Origin: Hyphomicrobiales bacterium
GTDB lineage: Bacteria; Pseudomonadota; Alphaproteobacteria; Rhizobiales; Beijerinckiaceae
DNA length: 64,000 nucleotides
Direction: 5' to 3'
Assembly (NCBI GenBank): GCA_900470095.1
Contig: UBZM01000062.1
Location: 1-64,000 of the forward strand
Part shown: piece after piece, positions 45,353-55,440 of the stretch
Layout: each line of letters begins with the position of its first letter
Numbering within the stretch: position 1 is the stretch's first letter
Made by a program: the position numbers and the translations under genes
The notes under the pieces: generated by a model
The model's database searches: none
What the model was told of the DNA's origin: nothing
The model's input: only the letters and a program-made list of their open reading frames with translations

Positions 45353-46159
45353 CTACGCCTGGCCGCGCAGCGCGCCCGGTCCGGGAGTAGCGCCTGCGGG
45401 ACATTTCCCAGAGATGATCATCGCCAGTACCTCGTCCTGCGTCACATCGCTGGTGCGCGCGGTCCCGACAACCCGGCCGTTCTTCATCACGCTGACCCGG
45501 TCGGCGAGATCGAAGACGTCATGCAGGTCATGACTGATCAGGAAGATGCCGATCCCCTGACGCTTCAACTCAAGGATGAGATCGGCAACCTGTTTCGTCT
45601 CTGCGGGCCCGAGCGCAGCCGTCGGCTCGTCCATGATCAGGACCCGGGCGTTGAAGTAAATCGCGCGCGCGATCGCAACCGATTGACGCTGGCCGCCCGA
45701 GAGCGCTTTGACCGGCTCCTTGAAGCGCCGGAAATGTGGATTGAGCCGCCCCATCACCTTGCGCGTCTCGGATTCCATCGCGGAATCATCGAGCGTGTGC
45801 CAGGGCGTCAGCAGTTCCCGTCCGAGGAAGATATTGGCTGCGGCATCGACATTGTCGGCCAAAGCCAGGGTCTGGTAGATCGTCTCGATGCCGTAGCGCT
45901 TGGCGTCGCGCGGATTGGCAATCACTGCCGGCTCGCCGCTGATGCGGATCTCGCCGGCATCGGCCCGGTAGGCTCCCGACAGGATCTTGATCAGCGTCGA
46001 TTTGCCGGCACCGTTATGGCCGAGCAGGCCGACAACCTCGCCGGCCTTGAGGTCGACACTGACGGTGTCGACCGCCTTGATGCCGCCGAAGGCGATCGAG
46101 ATGTCGCGCATCTCGACGAGCGGTGGGGGCTCGATGTCCCGGGCCGTGGCGAGGCTCAT
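45353..46159 (-). CDS. xylG: Xylose-type ABC transporter ATPase, single ABC module
   Basis: A 268-residue ABC ATPase. Walker A is [16 protein letters not shown], the signature [14 protein letters not shown] and Walker [14 protein letters not shown]. Canonical XylG/RbsA proteins are about 500 residues with two modules; this one has only one, so the functional ATPase is presumably a homodimer, as in the FrcA-like class. It follows the permease gene by 15 bp on the minus strand and completes the xylF-H-G unit. Confidence 0.92.
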   Translation of the reverse strand: MSLATARDIEPPPLVEMRDISIAFGGIKAVDTVSVDLKAGEVVGLLGHNGAGKSTLIKILSGAYRADAGEIRISGEPAVIANPRDAKRYGIETIYQTLALADNVDAAANIFLGRELLTPWHTLDDSAMESETRKVMGRLNPHFRRFKEPVKALSGGQRQSVAIARAIYFNARVLIMDEPTAALGPAETKQVADLILELKRQGIGIFLISHDLHDVFDLADRVSVMKNGRVVGTARTSDVTQDEVLAMIISGKCPAGATPGPGALRGQA

Positions 46160-46174
46160 GCCGTCCCTCCTCCC

Positions 46175-47488
46175 TCAGCTCAGCTTCCGGCGATAGAGCC
46201 CGTCGAGCCAGACGGCCACGACCAACACCACGCCGACGACGATGTTCTGCAGCGGCGTGTCGACACCGATCAGCACCATGCCCGATTGCAACGACTGCAT
46301 CACCAGTGCGCCCAGCATCGCACCCGCGATCGTGCCGACGCCACCGGCAAGCGATGTGCCGCCGATCACCGCCGCCGCGATGACATAGAGTTCGTCGAGT
46401 GCACCGGCCGAATTCGTCGCGGCATTGAGGCGGGCCGTGGAGATGCAGGCGGATATGCCGACAAGCACTCCCATCAACCCGAAGACCAGGGTCAGCACCT
46501 TGCGGGTGTTGACGCCGGACAACTGCGCGGCCTCGGGATTGCCGCCGATCGCGAAGACGTAGCGGCCGAAACGCAGCCGCTTGGTCAGGAAGCTCATCAC
46601 GATGCCGACCGCGAGCGCCAGCAGCACGGGAACCGCAAGGCCATGGCCGATGGTCAGCCCGCCCTCCGGCCAGACGAGCCCCCTTGCCTCGACCAAGCGG
46701 CGCGCAACGCCGGCCGGCAGAGGGTAGGCATTGGCGACCATCACGGTGCCGAGCACGGCGCCACAGCCAAGCGCGGCAATCGCGCCTTCAGCCCAGATCG
46801 GCCGCAAGCCGAAACCGAAGCGCCGCCGACGGCGGCGGGCAAGCACGATCCCGGCAAGGATCAAGGCGCAGATCACCAGACCGATCGCCCAGGATGCACC
46901 CGTGCCGATCGCGCCTTCGATGCCGCCACCAAGGGGGCGGAAACGCGTGTCCATCGGCGCGATGGTCTGGCCCTGCGTCACCCACCAGGCAGCGCCACGC
47001 CAGACCAGCAGGCCGCCGAGCGTGACGATGAAAGAGGGAATGGCGAGATAGGCGATCAACGCGCCCTGAAACAGGCCGAGGACCCCGCCGAGCGCAACGG
47101 AAACCAGGATGCTGATGAACCATGTGGCGGGATGCTCGAAGCCCAGCAGCTCCGGCAGCAGTCGCGCCTGGATCAGCCCGACCACCATGCCGACGAAGCC
47201 GAGCATCGAACCGACCGAGAGGTCGATATTGCGCGTCACGATGACAAGCACCATGCCGCAAGCCATGACGGCGATGGACGCCGTCTGGACCAGCAGATTC
47301 CAGAGATTGCGCGGGGTCAGGAAGGCTCCGTCGGAAAGCCAGTTGAAACCGAGCCAGATCACTCCAAGCGCGGCGACCATGCCGATCATGCGCGGATCGA
47401 ACTCGATCTCGCGCATGTGGTCGGCCACGCTCCTTGCGCCTGGCCCCGGCACCTTCTCGGAAACCGGGGCTGGAGCGACCTCAGTCAC
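46175..47488 (-). CDS. xylH: Xylose-type ABC transporter permease
   Basis: A 437-residue permease with about twelve helices, the longer XylH-like form of the BPD_transp_2 family. The motif [20 protein letters not shown] then [18 protein letters not shown] is diagnostic for sugar permeases. The C-terminus has [19 protein letters not shown]. The GTG at 47488 overlaps the xylF stop by 8 bp (GTGACTGA); a longer ATG-type start at 47512 would overlap further. Confidence 0.92.
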   Translation of the reverse strand: MTEVAPAPVSEKVPGPGARSVADHMREIEFDPRMIGMVAALGVIWLGFNWLSDGAFLTPRNLWNLLVQTASIAVMACGMVLVIVTRNIDLSVGSMLGFVGMVVGLIQARLLPELLGFEHPATWFISILVSVALGGVLGLFQGALIAYLAIPSFIVTLGGLLVWRGAAWWVTQGQTIAPMDTRFRPLGGGIEGAIGTGASWAIGLVICALILAGIVLARRRRRRFGFGLRPIWAEGAIAALGCGAVLGTVMVANAYPLPAGVARRLVEARGLVWPEGGLTIGHGLAVPVLLALAVGIVMSFLTKRLRFGRYVFAIGGNPEAAQLSGVNTRKVLTLVFGLMGVLVGISACISTARLNAATNSAGALDELYVIAAAVIGGTSLAGGVGTIAGAMLGALVMQSLQSGMVLIGVDTPLQNIVVGVVLVVAVWLDGLYRRKLS

Positions 47489-48530
47489 AAGCCTTGACCT
47501 TGCCGGCGCCAACGCCCTGGCAGACAGCGGCCTTGGGCGCCCAGCCCGCCTCGATCACCACACCGAGATTGTCCTTCGTCACCGGCACGGGCTTGAGGAA
47601 GAGCGCCGTCATCGCCTGCTTGCTCGGACCCTGGTTCCAGCTTGCCGCGCCCGCGATCTCGGTCAGCTTGGCGCCGCCGGCGAGCTTGATCGCGATCTCG
47701 GCGGCATTGCGCCCGAGCTCGCGTGCATCCTTCCAGATCGTCACCGTCTGCGTCCCGAGCGCGACGCGGTTCAATGCCGCGCGATCGGCGTCCTGGCCGG
47801 AAACCGGCACCGAGCCGGCGAGCCCCTGCGCGGCCATTGCCGCAATGGCTCCGCCCGCCGTTCCGTCATTGGCCGCGATCACAGCGTCGACCTTGTTGGC
47901 ATTGCGGGTCAGGAACTGCTCCATGTTGCGCTGGGCGTTCGCAGGGAGCCAACCGTCGGTAAAGGCCTCGCCGACATTCTTGATCTTGCCGGAATCGATT
48001 GCCGGCTTCAGAATCTCGACCGAGCCCTGATAGAGAAAACCGGCATTCGGATCGGAGCTCGATCCCTTGATGAAGACGAAGTTTCCTTCCGGCTTCGCCT
48101 TCTGGACCTCGCGCGCCATCATGCGGCCGACCTCGACATTGTCGAAGGTCAGGTAGAAGGCCTGCGGAATCTCGATCAGACGGTCATAGCCGACAACCGC
48201 GATGCCTTCATTGACCGCCTTCTCGACGGCGGGCCGGATGGCCTGCGCATCCTGGGCCAGGACGATCAGCGCCTTGGCACCACGGGCGATCAGGCTTTCG
48301 ACATCGGTGAGCTGCTTGGCGGGAGAGGATTGGGCATCGGCCGAGAGATAGGTGCCGCCGACCTTCTCGATCGCCGCCTTGATCGCGGCCTCGTCGGTCT
48401 TCCAGCGTTCTTCCTGGAAATTCGACCAGCTGACCCCGACGACCGGGCCCTTCGTCTGGGCGAAGGCAGGCGACAATCCCCCCGCTGCCGCCAAGGCAAC
48501 GCCGGCGGCAAGCATCATATGTCTGAGCAT
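47481..48530 (-). CDS. xylF: Xylose-type sugar-binding protein
   Basis: A 349-residue periplasmic receptor. A signal peptide ends at about residue 24 (AFA then Q). The body matches Xyl[49 protein letters not shown] and [20 protein letters not shown]. It probably binds D-xylose or a related pentose, but xylose catabolic genes are not adjacent. It heads the xylF-H-G operon, downstream of nth on the same strand with a 104-bp gap. Confidence 0.93.
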   Translation of the reverse strand: MLRHMMLAAGVALAAAGGLSPAFAQTKGPVVGVSWSNFQEERWKTDEAAIKAAIEKVGGTYLSADAQSSPAKQLTDVESLIARGAKALIVLAQDAQAIRPAVEKAVNEGIAVVGYDRLIEIPQAFYLTFDNVEVGRMMAREVQKAKPEGNFVFIKGSSSDPNAGFLYQGSVEILKPAIDSGKIKNVGEAFTDGWLPANAQRNMEQFLTRNANKVDAVIAANDGTAGGAIAAMAAQGLAGSVPVSGQDADRAALNRVALGTQTVTIWKDARELGRNAAEIAIKLAGGAKLTEIAGAASWNQGPSKQAMTALFLKPVPVTKDNLGVVIEAGWAPKAAVCQGVGAGKVKACD

Positions 48531-48634
48531 GGCAATCTCCCGCGATTCCTCTGGCCGTGCGCTCTCTTGGGGGATCGCCTGGTCAGCGTCCGGAGCGCCT
48601 CACATGCAGAGGACAGCCTATCGCGAGAAAGGCG

Positions 48635-49336
48635 TCAAGCCACCCGCTTGTCGGGGGAGGCGCAGAGATCGTTGAGCAGGCAGCGGCCGCATTCGGGGCG
48701 CAGCGCCTTGCAGATGTAGCGCCCGTGCAGGATCAGCCAATGATGGGCATGGCGGCCGAATTCCGGCGGCACCGCGTTCTCCAATCCCATCTCGACTGCG
48801 AGCACGGTCTTGCCCGGCGCAATGCGCAGGCGGTTGGCGACGCGGAAGACATGGGTGTCGACAGCGTGGGTGATCTCGCCGAAGGCGATGTTGAGCACGA
48901 CATTGGCGGTCTTGCGCCCGACGCCGGGCAGGCTTTCGAGCGCGGCACGATCGGCAGGGACCTCGCCGCCGAATTCCGCAATCAACTTCTCGCTGAGCAG
49001 GATCACATTCTTCGCCTTGGTGCGGAACAGGCCGATCGTCCTGACCAGCTCGCGCACCTTTTCCTCGCCGAGCGCCACCATCTTGTGCGGCGTGTCGGCA
49101 AGTTCGAAGAGCTTGCGCGTCGCCTTGTTGACGCCCGCATCGGTCGCCTGCGCCGACAGCACGACGGCGACCAACAAGGTGAAGGCGTTGGTCGCCTCGA
49201 GTTCGCCCTTAGGCTCGGGATTGGCGGCCTGGAAGCGCAGAAAGATCTCACGGATGCCTGCCGCGCTGCGCGGTCTCGGTGTCGTGATCTTTGCCAGGCC
49301 CTGGGCGCGGCCCGCGGGCCTGTTCCGTTCGCTCAT
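48635..49336 (-). CDS. nth: Endonuclease III
   Basis: A 233-residue bifunctional DNA glycosylase/AP lyase removing oxidised pyrimidines. The helix-hairpin-helix LESLPGVGRKTANVVLNIAF carries the catalytic Lys, and the catalytic Asp is in VDTHVFRVANRL. The [4Fe-4S] motif is CKALRPECGRCLLNDLC (Cx6Cx2Cx5C). The N-terminal basic extension of about 20 residues is common in the order. It is divergent from the DUF2244 gene by 20 bp, an association I recall as common in this group. Confidence 0.97.
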   Translation of the reverse strand: MSERNRPAGRAQGLAKITTPRPRSAAGIREIFLRFQAANPEPKGELEATNAFTLLVAVVLSAQATDAGVNKATRKLFELADTPHKMVALGEEKVRELVRTIGLFRTKAKNVILLSEKLIAEFGGEVPADRAALESLPGVGRKTANVVLNIAFGEITHAVDTHVFRVANRLRIAPGKTVLAVEMGLENAVPPEFGRHAHHWLILHGRYICKALRPECGRCLLNDLCASPDKRVA

Positions 49337-49344
49337 GTGGGCGT

Positions 49345-49350
49345 TATAAT
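49345..49350 (+). promoter_or_regulatory. Consensus -10 TATAAT ahead of the DUF2244 gene
   Basis: A perfect TATAAT ends 7 bp before the ATG at 49357. The expected transcription start falls on or beside the start codon. No recognisable -35 or ribosome site is seen, which suggests a leaderless message. The whole promoter lies within the 20-bp gap and the nth start. Confidence 0.5.
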
Positions 49351-49356
49351 TGCGCG

Positions 49357-49896
49357 ATGAGCATCGGCAAGCACGATCGCGCTGGAGACGCCAGGGAGCG
49401 GACGCAGATTTCGGAGCGGCCGGTCTTCGACGCGACCATCACGCCGCATCGCTCGCTCGGCCGGAACGGCTTCCGCATCGTGATGACGCTCGTCTGCCTC
49501 GCCAGCATCGTCTCCTCGATTCCCTTCGTCGTGCTGGGCGCCTGGCCCGTCGCCGGCTTTTTCGGCCTCGACATCCTCGCACTCTTCATCGCCTTCAAGG
49601 TCAATTTCAACGCGGCGCGCGCCTTCGAACGCATCGTGGTGACGCCGCTCGAGGTACTGCTGCGCAAGGTTTCGCACCACGGCAAGGAGGCTATCTGGCG
49701 CTCCAATCCAGCCTGGACCAAGCTCGAGAGGGAGCAAGACGAGGATTACGGGCTAATGGGGCTCTCGTTGGTCTCGCGTGGCCGCAGCGTATCGGTGGCT
49801 GCCGCGCTCTCCCCACAGGAGCGGGAGGGTTTTGCGGATGCACTCGGCGCCGCGCTCGCCAGCGCAAGGCGGGGGACGGATTTCAGCGCGGCGTGA
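49357..49896 (+). CDS. DUF2244 family membrane protein
   Basis: A 179-residue protein with two central membrane helices (about 42-85) in the DUF2244 pattern: FDATITPHRSLGRNGFRIVM, then the C-terminal cytoplasmic domain with GLSLVSRGRSVSVAAALSPQ and EREGFADALGAALA. Function is unknown. The conserved neighbourhood with nth suggests nothing definite. The ATG at 49357 is chosen from homology-like sequence; an upstream frame overlaps nth. Confidence 0.9.
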   Translation: MSIGKHDRAGDARERTQISERPVFDATITPHRSLGRNGFRIVMTLVCLASIVSSIPFVVLGAWPVAGFFGLDILALFIAFKVNFNAARAFERIVVTPLEVLLRKVSHHGKEAIWRSNPAWTKLEREQDEDYGLMGLSLVSRGRSVSVAAALSPQEREGFADALGAALASARRGTDFSAA

Positions 49897-49949
49897 AGGC
49901 CGGCAACCTCTCGCCCCTGCTCTGGTAACCAACCCTTGAAGGAGGCGGC

Positions 49950-50336
49950 ATGAGTGATGACGAGAGGGAGATTCGCGGGCTCATCGAGAAATGGCTCACC
50001 GCGAGCAAGGCCGGCGATGTGGCGTCGGTGCTGGAGCTGATGACGGAGGACGCCATATTCATGGTTCCGGGGCAGGCCCCCTTCGGTAGGGCGACCTTTT
50101 CCGCGATGTCCGACACCATGGGCGACCTCAAGATCGAAGGGAACAGCACGATCCACGAGCTGAAGGTCCTTGGCGACTGGGCCTTCGTGCGCAGTCATCT
50201 CGACATGACCGCAACATCTCTCGCCACAGGCTCATCGCGGCACCGGGCCGGCTACACGCTGACCCTGTTCAGGAAGGAGGCTGACGGGCGCTGGAGGCTG
50301 GCACGGGATGCCAATCTGCTGACGGAGATGGGTTGA
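49950..50336 (+). CDS. SgcJ/EcaC-type NTF2-like protein
   Basis: A 128-residue NTF2-fold protein (SnoaL/SgcJ group): IRGLIEKWLTASKAGDVASV, then LMTEDAIFMVPGQAPFGR and the C-terminal RHRAGYTLTLFRKEADGRWR. It probably forms a small ligand-binding barrel; no catalytic residue pattern can be assigned with confidence. GGAGG precedes the ATG at 49950. It lies 53 bp after the DUF2244 gene and may be cotranscribed. Confidence 0.88.
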   Translation: MSDDEREIRGLIEKWLTASKAGDVASVLELMTEDAIFMVPGQAPFGRATFSAMSDTMGDLKIEGNSTIHELKVLGDWAFVRSHLDMTATSLATGSSRHRAGYTLTLFRKEADGRWRLARDANLLTEMG

Positions 50337-50426
50337 TCCGAGTACGGCGGAAGAGACCGAACGGTCCACTCCAGACTTGGAGGGCCGTGATGGGATACGT
50401 GCCGGACGGGCCGTCTGTGTCGAGAT

Positions 50427-51638
<1,212 letters not shown>

Positions 51639-51797
51639 GGAACAGCTCGATGGTTTGCGACATCACGCTAGGGAACCAAGGCCTACCACAGGATGGAGCA
51701 CACGCCTTCACGCCGTTTTCGACATTTGCAGGAATGTCATTAACAAGCGGTACAATGCCGCCCGGGCAGGCCGCACTATTCAATTGCAGACCGATGG

Positions 51798-52400
51798 CTA
51801 TCTCAATCTTGCGAGCCAGATCGTGTGCCCGCCGCAGGCCGGATCCTCGGCGACATGGGACAGGACGTCGAAGCCGTTCTCATGGAGCAGCACGCCGTAC
51901 TCCGCCGGGGCCAGGCTGCCGTGATAGAGACGCTCGCCCTCGAAGGAGCCGATCGCCTCGCCATGCCGGGGCCCGCTGGTGAACATCAGCGCCGCGCCCG
52001 GCGCAGCAAGTTCCCTGAAGATCGGGAACATCGGCCGCTGGTCTTCGGGGGTGAGATGAAAGAAACTGTCCCAGGCGATCAGCCCGTCAAAGCGGCGCTT
52101 CAGCGAAAGCTTGCGCATATCGGCGACCTGCCAGTCATCGGCCGGGAAGCGTTGCCGGCAGAGATCGATCAGGGGCGCCGAGGCATCGATGCCGGTCACG
52201 CGATAGCCACTCTCGATGAAATGGCGCGCAATCGGCTCCGCGGCGCCGCAGCCGATATCGAGGATCGACGCCCCGGCCGGCAGAAACTGCAGGAAGCGAT
52301 CAAGCCAGGGCTTTTCGACGAGCATCCTGGATCGTGCCTCGTCGAAGGCCCGGGCATGGCGCTGGTAGAGGCCGATGATGTCCTGGTCCGGGCGGGGCAT
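51798..52400 (-). CDS. Class I SAM-dependent methyltransferase
   Basis: A 200-residue methyltransferase. Motif I is ILDIGCGAAEPIARHFIESG, followed by VTGIDASAPLIDLCRQRFP (acidic ribose ligand) and WQVADMRKLSLKRRFDGLIA. FHLTPEDQRPMFPIF resembles the ubiquinone/menaquinone-type small-molecule methyltransferases. The ATG at 52400 is chosen; the longer frame overlaps the divergent alkyltransferase region. The substrate is unknown. Confidence 0.9.
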   Translation of the reverse strand: MPRPDQDIIGLYQRHARAFDEARSRMLVEKPWLDRFLQFLPAGASILDIGCGAAEPIARHFIESGYRVTGIDASAPLIDLCRQRFPADDWQVADMRKLSLKRRFDGLIAWDSFFHLTPEDQRPMFPIFRELAAPGAALMFTSGPRHGEAIGSFEGERLYHGSLAPAEYGVLLHENGFDVLSHVAEDPACGGHTIWLARLR

Positions 52401-52518
52401 GGCGGCAGAAGGCTCGAATCGCGTGGCAAGGCCGCAGAGCTTGCCAGCTTTCGGGTGGAGGCGGCATCCTTTCGCCCCTAGATTCCCGGTCATGATCCAT
52501 GACACGAGGCTCACGACC

Positions 52519-53502
52519 ATGAACGCTCAGGTCCCGATGAAAACGGCAATGACACCAACCCGCTTCTCCAATGCCGTGCTCGCCCGCGCCGCACAGGCCA
52601 TGCCGGCAGAGGTGGATTTTCCGGCCGCAGCGCCCGGGTCCGACTACGATACCGTCCGGCGCATCCTGGCCTACATCACGGAGAACTGGCGCGAGCAGCC
52701 GACGATCGGAGCGATCGCGGACGCTGCCGGCGCGACCCCGACCGACGTGCACCATCTCTTCCGGCGCTGGTGCGGGCTGACCCCGAAGGCCTTCCTGCAG
52801 GCGATCACGCTCGACCATGCCAAGGGCCTGCTCGGGTCATCGGCCAGCGTGCTCGACACGGCGCTCGAGGTCGGGCTCTCCGGCCCTGGCCGACTGCATG
52901 ACCTCTTCGTCACGCATGAGGCGATGTCGCCCGGCGAGTGGAAGAGCGGCGGCGAGGGGCTGCGCCTCTCATACGGCTTCCATGAATCCCCCTTTGGCGA
53001 AGCGCTGATCGTCGTGACCGAACGCGGGCTTGCGGGGCTCGGCTGGGTCTCGACCAGCGTCGATGGCGGCAAGGTTATTGGCGGCCGGGCGGAGGCACTG
53101 GCCGACATGATGCGGCGCTGGCCGCATGCCGATTATCGCTTCGACCCGGCCTCGACCCGGCCCTATGCCGGCCGGATCTTCGACCCGAAGGCCTGGACCG
53201 CGGAGACGCCGTTGCGCGTCGTGCTGATCGGCACCGATTTCGAGGTGCGCGTCTGGGAGACCCTGCTGAAGATCCCTGTCGGCAGGGCAACGACCTATGG
53301 CGATGTCGCCTGCCATCTCGGTCGGCCGACGGCGGCACGGGCAGTGGGGATGGCGGTCGGCAAGAACCCGATCTCCTTCGTCGTGCCCTGCCATCGCGTC
53401 ATCGGAAAGTCAGGTGCGCTCACCGGCTATCACTGGGGCCTGACGCGCAAGCGCGCCATCCTCGGTTGGGAGGCAGGCCAGACCGGCGGGGTGACGGCCT
53501 GA
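52519..53502 (+). CDS. Ada-like AraC/methylated-DNA-cysteine methyltransferase
   Basis: A 327-residue protein. An AraC-type helix-turn-helix comes first (about 40-125, with TIGAIADAAGATPTDVHHLF and RRWCGLTPKAFLQAI). The O6-alkylguanine methyltransferase domain follows (about 150-320), with the active Cys291 in FVVPCHRVIGKSGALTGYHW. It lacks the N-terminal zinc domain of Ada that repairs phosphotriesters and triggers the response. It is thus the shorter Ada form. Starts at 52492 or 52537 are possible; 52519 is central. Confidence 0.9.
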   Translation: MNAQVPMKTAMTPTRFSNAVLARAAQAMPAEVDFPAAAPGSDYDTVRRILAYITENWREQPTIGAIADAAGATPTDVHHLFRRWCGLTPKAFLQAITLDHAKGLLGSSASVLDTALEVGLSGPGRLHDLFVTHEAMSPGEWKSGGEGLRLSYGFHESPFGEALIVVTERGLAGLGWVSTSVDGGKVIGGRAEALADMMRRWPHADYRFDPASTRPYAGRIFDPKAWTAETPLRVVLIGTDFEVRVWETLLKIPVGRATTYGDVACHLGRPTAARAVGMAVGKNPISFVVPCHRVIGKSGALTGYHWGLTRKRAILGWEAGQTGGVTA

Positions 53503-53514
53503 GAGGCAGTTCTC

Positions 53515-55227
53515 TTACGCCTTCAGATACATGTCCCAGCAGGGCGCCAGCGCGACCAGCCGGCGCCCCTTCAGTGCCTCCGAGAAATGCGTGGCGATGG
53601 TTTCGCGCGCGGTCGTCAGAGGGCATTTCGGAATCAGGATGGCATCGACCTGATTCAGGCTTTCCAGCGTTGGCGGATCGATCTCCGGCGTAGTCCGGCC
53701 GGGATCGACACCGATCGGCACGCCTCTCGGCGGCCTGCGGTCGAGCAGCTGGTTGAACGGATCGGTGAAATCAAGCGTGAAAAGGCTGTCGAGCCGGCGC
53801 CCGTTTGCCGCCTCCCAGGCGCGGATCGCCGCGATGCCCTGCTGCACTTCGAGCAGCCAGGTCGCCTGATAATCGATCTCCGAATAGAGGATGTAGGAGG
53901 GCAGCTCGCCGCGCTCGGCAAGATCGCGATAGCCCGCCTGCTGCGCCGCGTAGTGTGCGAGCATGATTACGGCACGTTCTGCGATGTCGGGCTTGACGCT
54001 GACCCGACCGAGCGGGCCGAGATCGGGCACGGCAAGCGCCTTGTAGTTCACCGCACCGAGGACCGCGCGGGCGCTGCGCTCGACGAAGATCAAAGCCGAT
54101 GGCAGCGCAACCAGCAGGGCCAGCACCGTCACGATCCTGCCGAGCCGGTCGGTGCGACCGCTCCATTCCGCCAGGATCACCAGAAGGACGGGCCAGAGCC
54201 CGATGAATTCGAGCGAGCCCGTGTTCTGGGTCTCGAACAGGGTCAGCGCCAGCAGAACTGCGGTGAACCATCCAAGCGGCGAGGCCAGGAGACCGTGCAA
54301 TCGGGCCAAGGAAAGCCTGCCGCCCGCCAGACAGGCAGCATAGGCCAGGGCGGCAAGCAGCAGCAGGCTCGGCCCGATGACATTGAACTTCACCGAGGCG
54401 ACGGTGAGGAAGCGCGGCAGCAAGGCGCCGGTGTTCAGGCCGAGCAGGGTCAGGATGTCATCGACATAGGCGCGCACGATGCCGGTCACGAAATCGAGCG
54501 GGGCGAGCACGGCAATGACCAGCGCCGCGGCGACGGACGCGTCGCGCAGGCGCATCCGCCCGGACAGAACCGCATAGCCGACCAGGAACGTCCCCGATAC
54601 CGCTCCCGTGACCTTGACCAGGAAGAGGGTGAGCATCAGCAGGGCGAGAAGTCCCACTTGCAGGCCGCGCGCCTCGACGAAGAGGAGTGTCGCCACGAGC
54701 AGGTAGAGCAGGAGGCTGATATGGCGGTTGTAGTGCCCGAAGCCATCGAAGCCTGGCATCGGATACAGGCTGTGCAGGTTGATCGGCAGCGACGCGAACA
54801 AGAGGAAGGGGAGCAGCAGGGCCAGAGCCTGGCCACGCGAGCGCTTCCCGACATCGGCGACAATCAGCGCCATCATCGGCAAGGCGACCGGCAAGATGCC
54901 CCAGTTCGCCAGCAGCATCGGCTGCGCCTGCGGGAACAGGGCGTGGAGCCAGGTCACGAGATAGTAGCCCAGAGGGCCGACGGGAGCGAAAAAGTCGATA
55001 TTGGGCAATTGCCCGATCTCGATGCGCTGAGCGGCATCGAGATAGATGTTGGTGTCCCAGTAATTGGGCCCCAGCGGCAGGCGCATGGGCAGCATCAGGC
55101 CAATGATAACCGCTGCCGCGAACGCGACCAGCCAGATCAGCGGTGATCCCGCGAGCCGACTCAACATCTGCACGACGCCAAGCGCGGAGCCGGGCCTTCT
55201 GCCCTCTCTCATGTCCCCAACCGTCAT
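53515..55227 (-). CDS. Large polytopic membrane protein, GT-C-like, unknown function
   Basis: A 570-residue protein with about eleven helices to residue 400, then a large extracytoplasmic domain. The first periplasmic loop has GPNYWDTNIYLDAAQRIEIG and NIDFFAPVGPLGYYL, with acidic residues where GT-C glycosyltransferases bind lipid-linked sugars. That is a loose resemblance. An AAGGA ribosome site 7 nt upstream selects the ATG at 55227. It lies alone after the alkyltransferase gene. Homology search is needed to name it; it might modify lipids or cell-surface sugars. Confidence 0.75.
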   Translation of the reverse strand: MTVGDMREGRRPGSALGVVQMLSRLAGSPLIWLVAFAAAVIIGLMLPMRLPLGPNYWDTNIYLDAAQRIEIGQLPNIDFFAPVGPLGYYLVTWLHALFPQAQPMLLANWGILPVALPMMALIVADVGKRSRGQALALLLPFLLFASLPINLHSLYPMPGFDGFGHYNRHISLLLYLLVATLLFVEARGLQVGLLALLMLTLFLVKVTGAVSGTFLVGYAVLSGRMRLRDASVAAALVIAVLAPLDFVTGIVRAYVDDILTLLGLNTGALLPRFLTVASVKFNVIGPSLLLLAALAYAACLAGGRLSLARLHGLLASPLGWFTAVLLALTLFETQNTGSLEFIGLWPVLLVILAEWSGRTDRLGRIVTVLALLVALPSALIFVERSARAVLGAVNYKALAVPDLGPLGRVSVKPDIAERAVIMLAHYAAQQAGYRDLAERGELPSYILYSEIDYQATWLLEVQQGIAAIRAWEAANGRRLDSLFTLDFTDPFNQLLDRRPPRGVPIGVDPGRTTPEIDPPTLESLNQVDAILIPKCPLTTARETIATHFSEALKGRRLVALAPCWDMYLKA

Positions 55228-55440
55228 GCCCAGATCCTTGGCCTCACGGCCAACATGACAGAGAAACCTTACTCGTATCCTGCACAAGGCAAGCCCAATA
55301 CACTCTGCGGTCGAGTGAAGGGGTCCGCGCGCCGGGCGATATCGCGGCAGGCATGTTCAGCGCCGAGCGGCGCAGCTCGTCTCCCCATGACGGGCCAAAG
55401 CGCGATGCCTCTCACGAGAGCCGGCAGCAGATCCTTGTCA

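Noticed and set aside
45521-47497. A 658-codon plus-strand open frame across the xylG-xylH genes.
   Set aside because: It is antisense to two confidently assigned genes. Its product is rich in D, R, H and Q with no hydrophobic core, as expected of high-GC antisense frames. The same applies to long antisense frames over lepA, the large membrane protein, ugpB and others.
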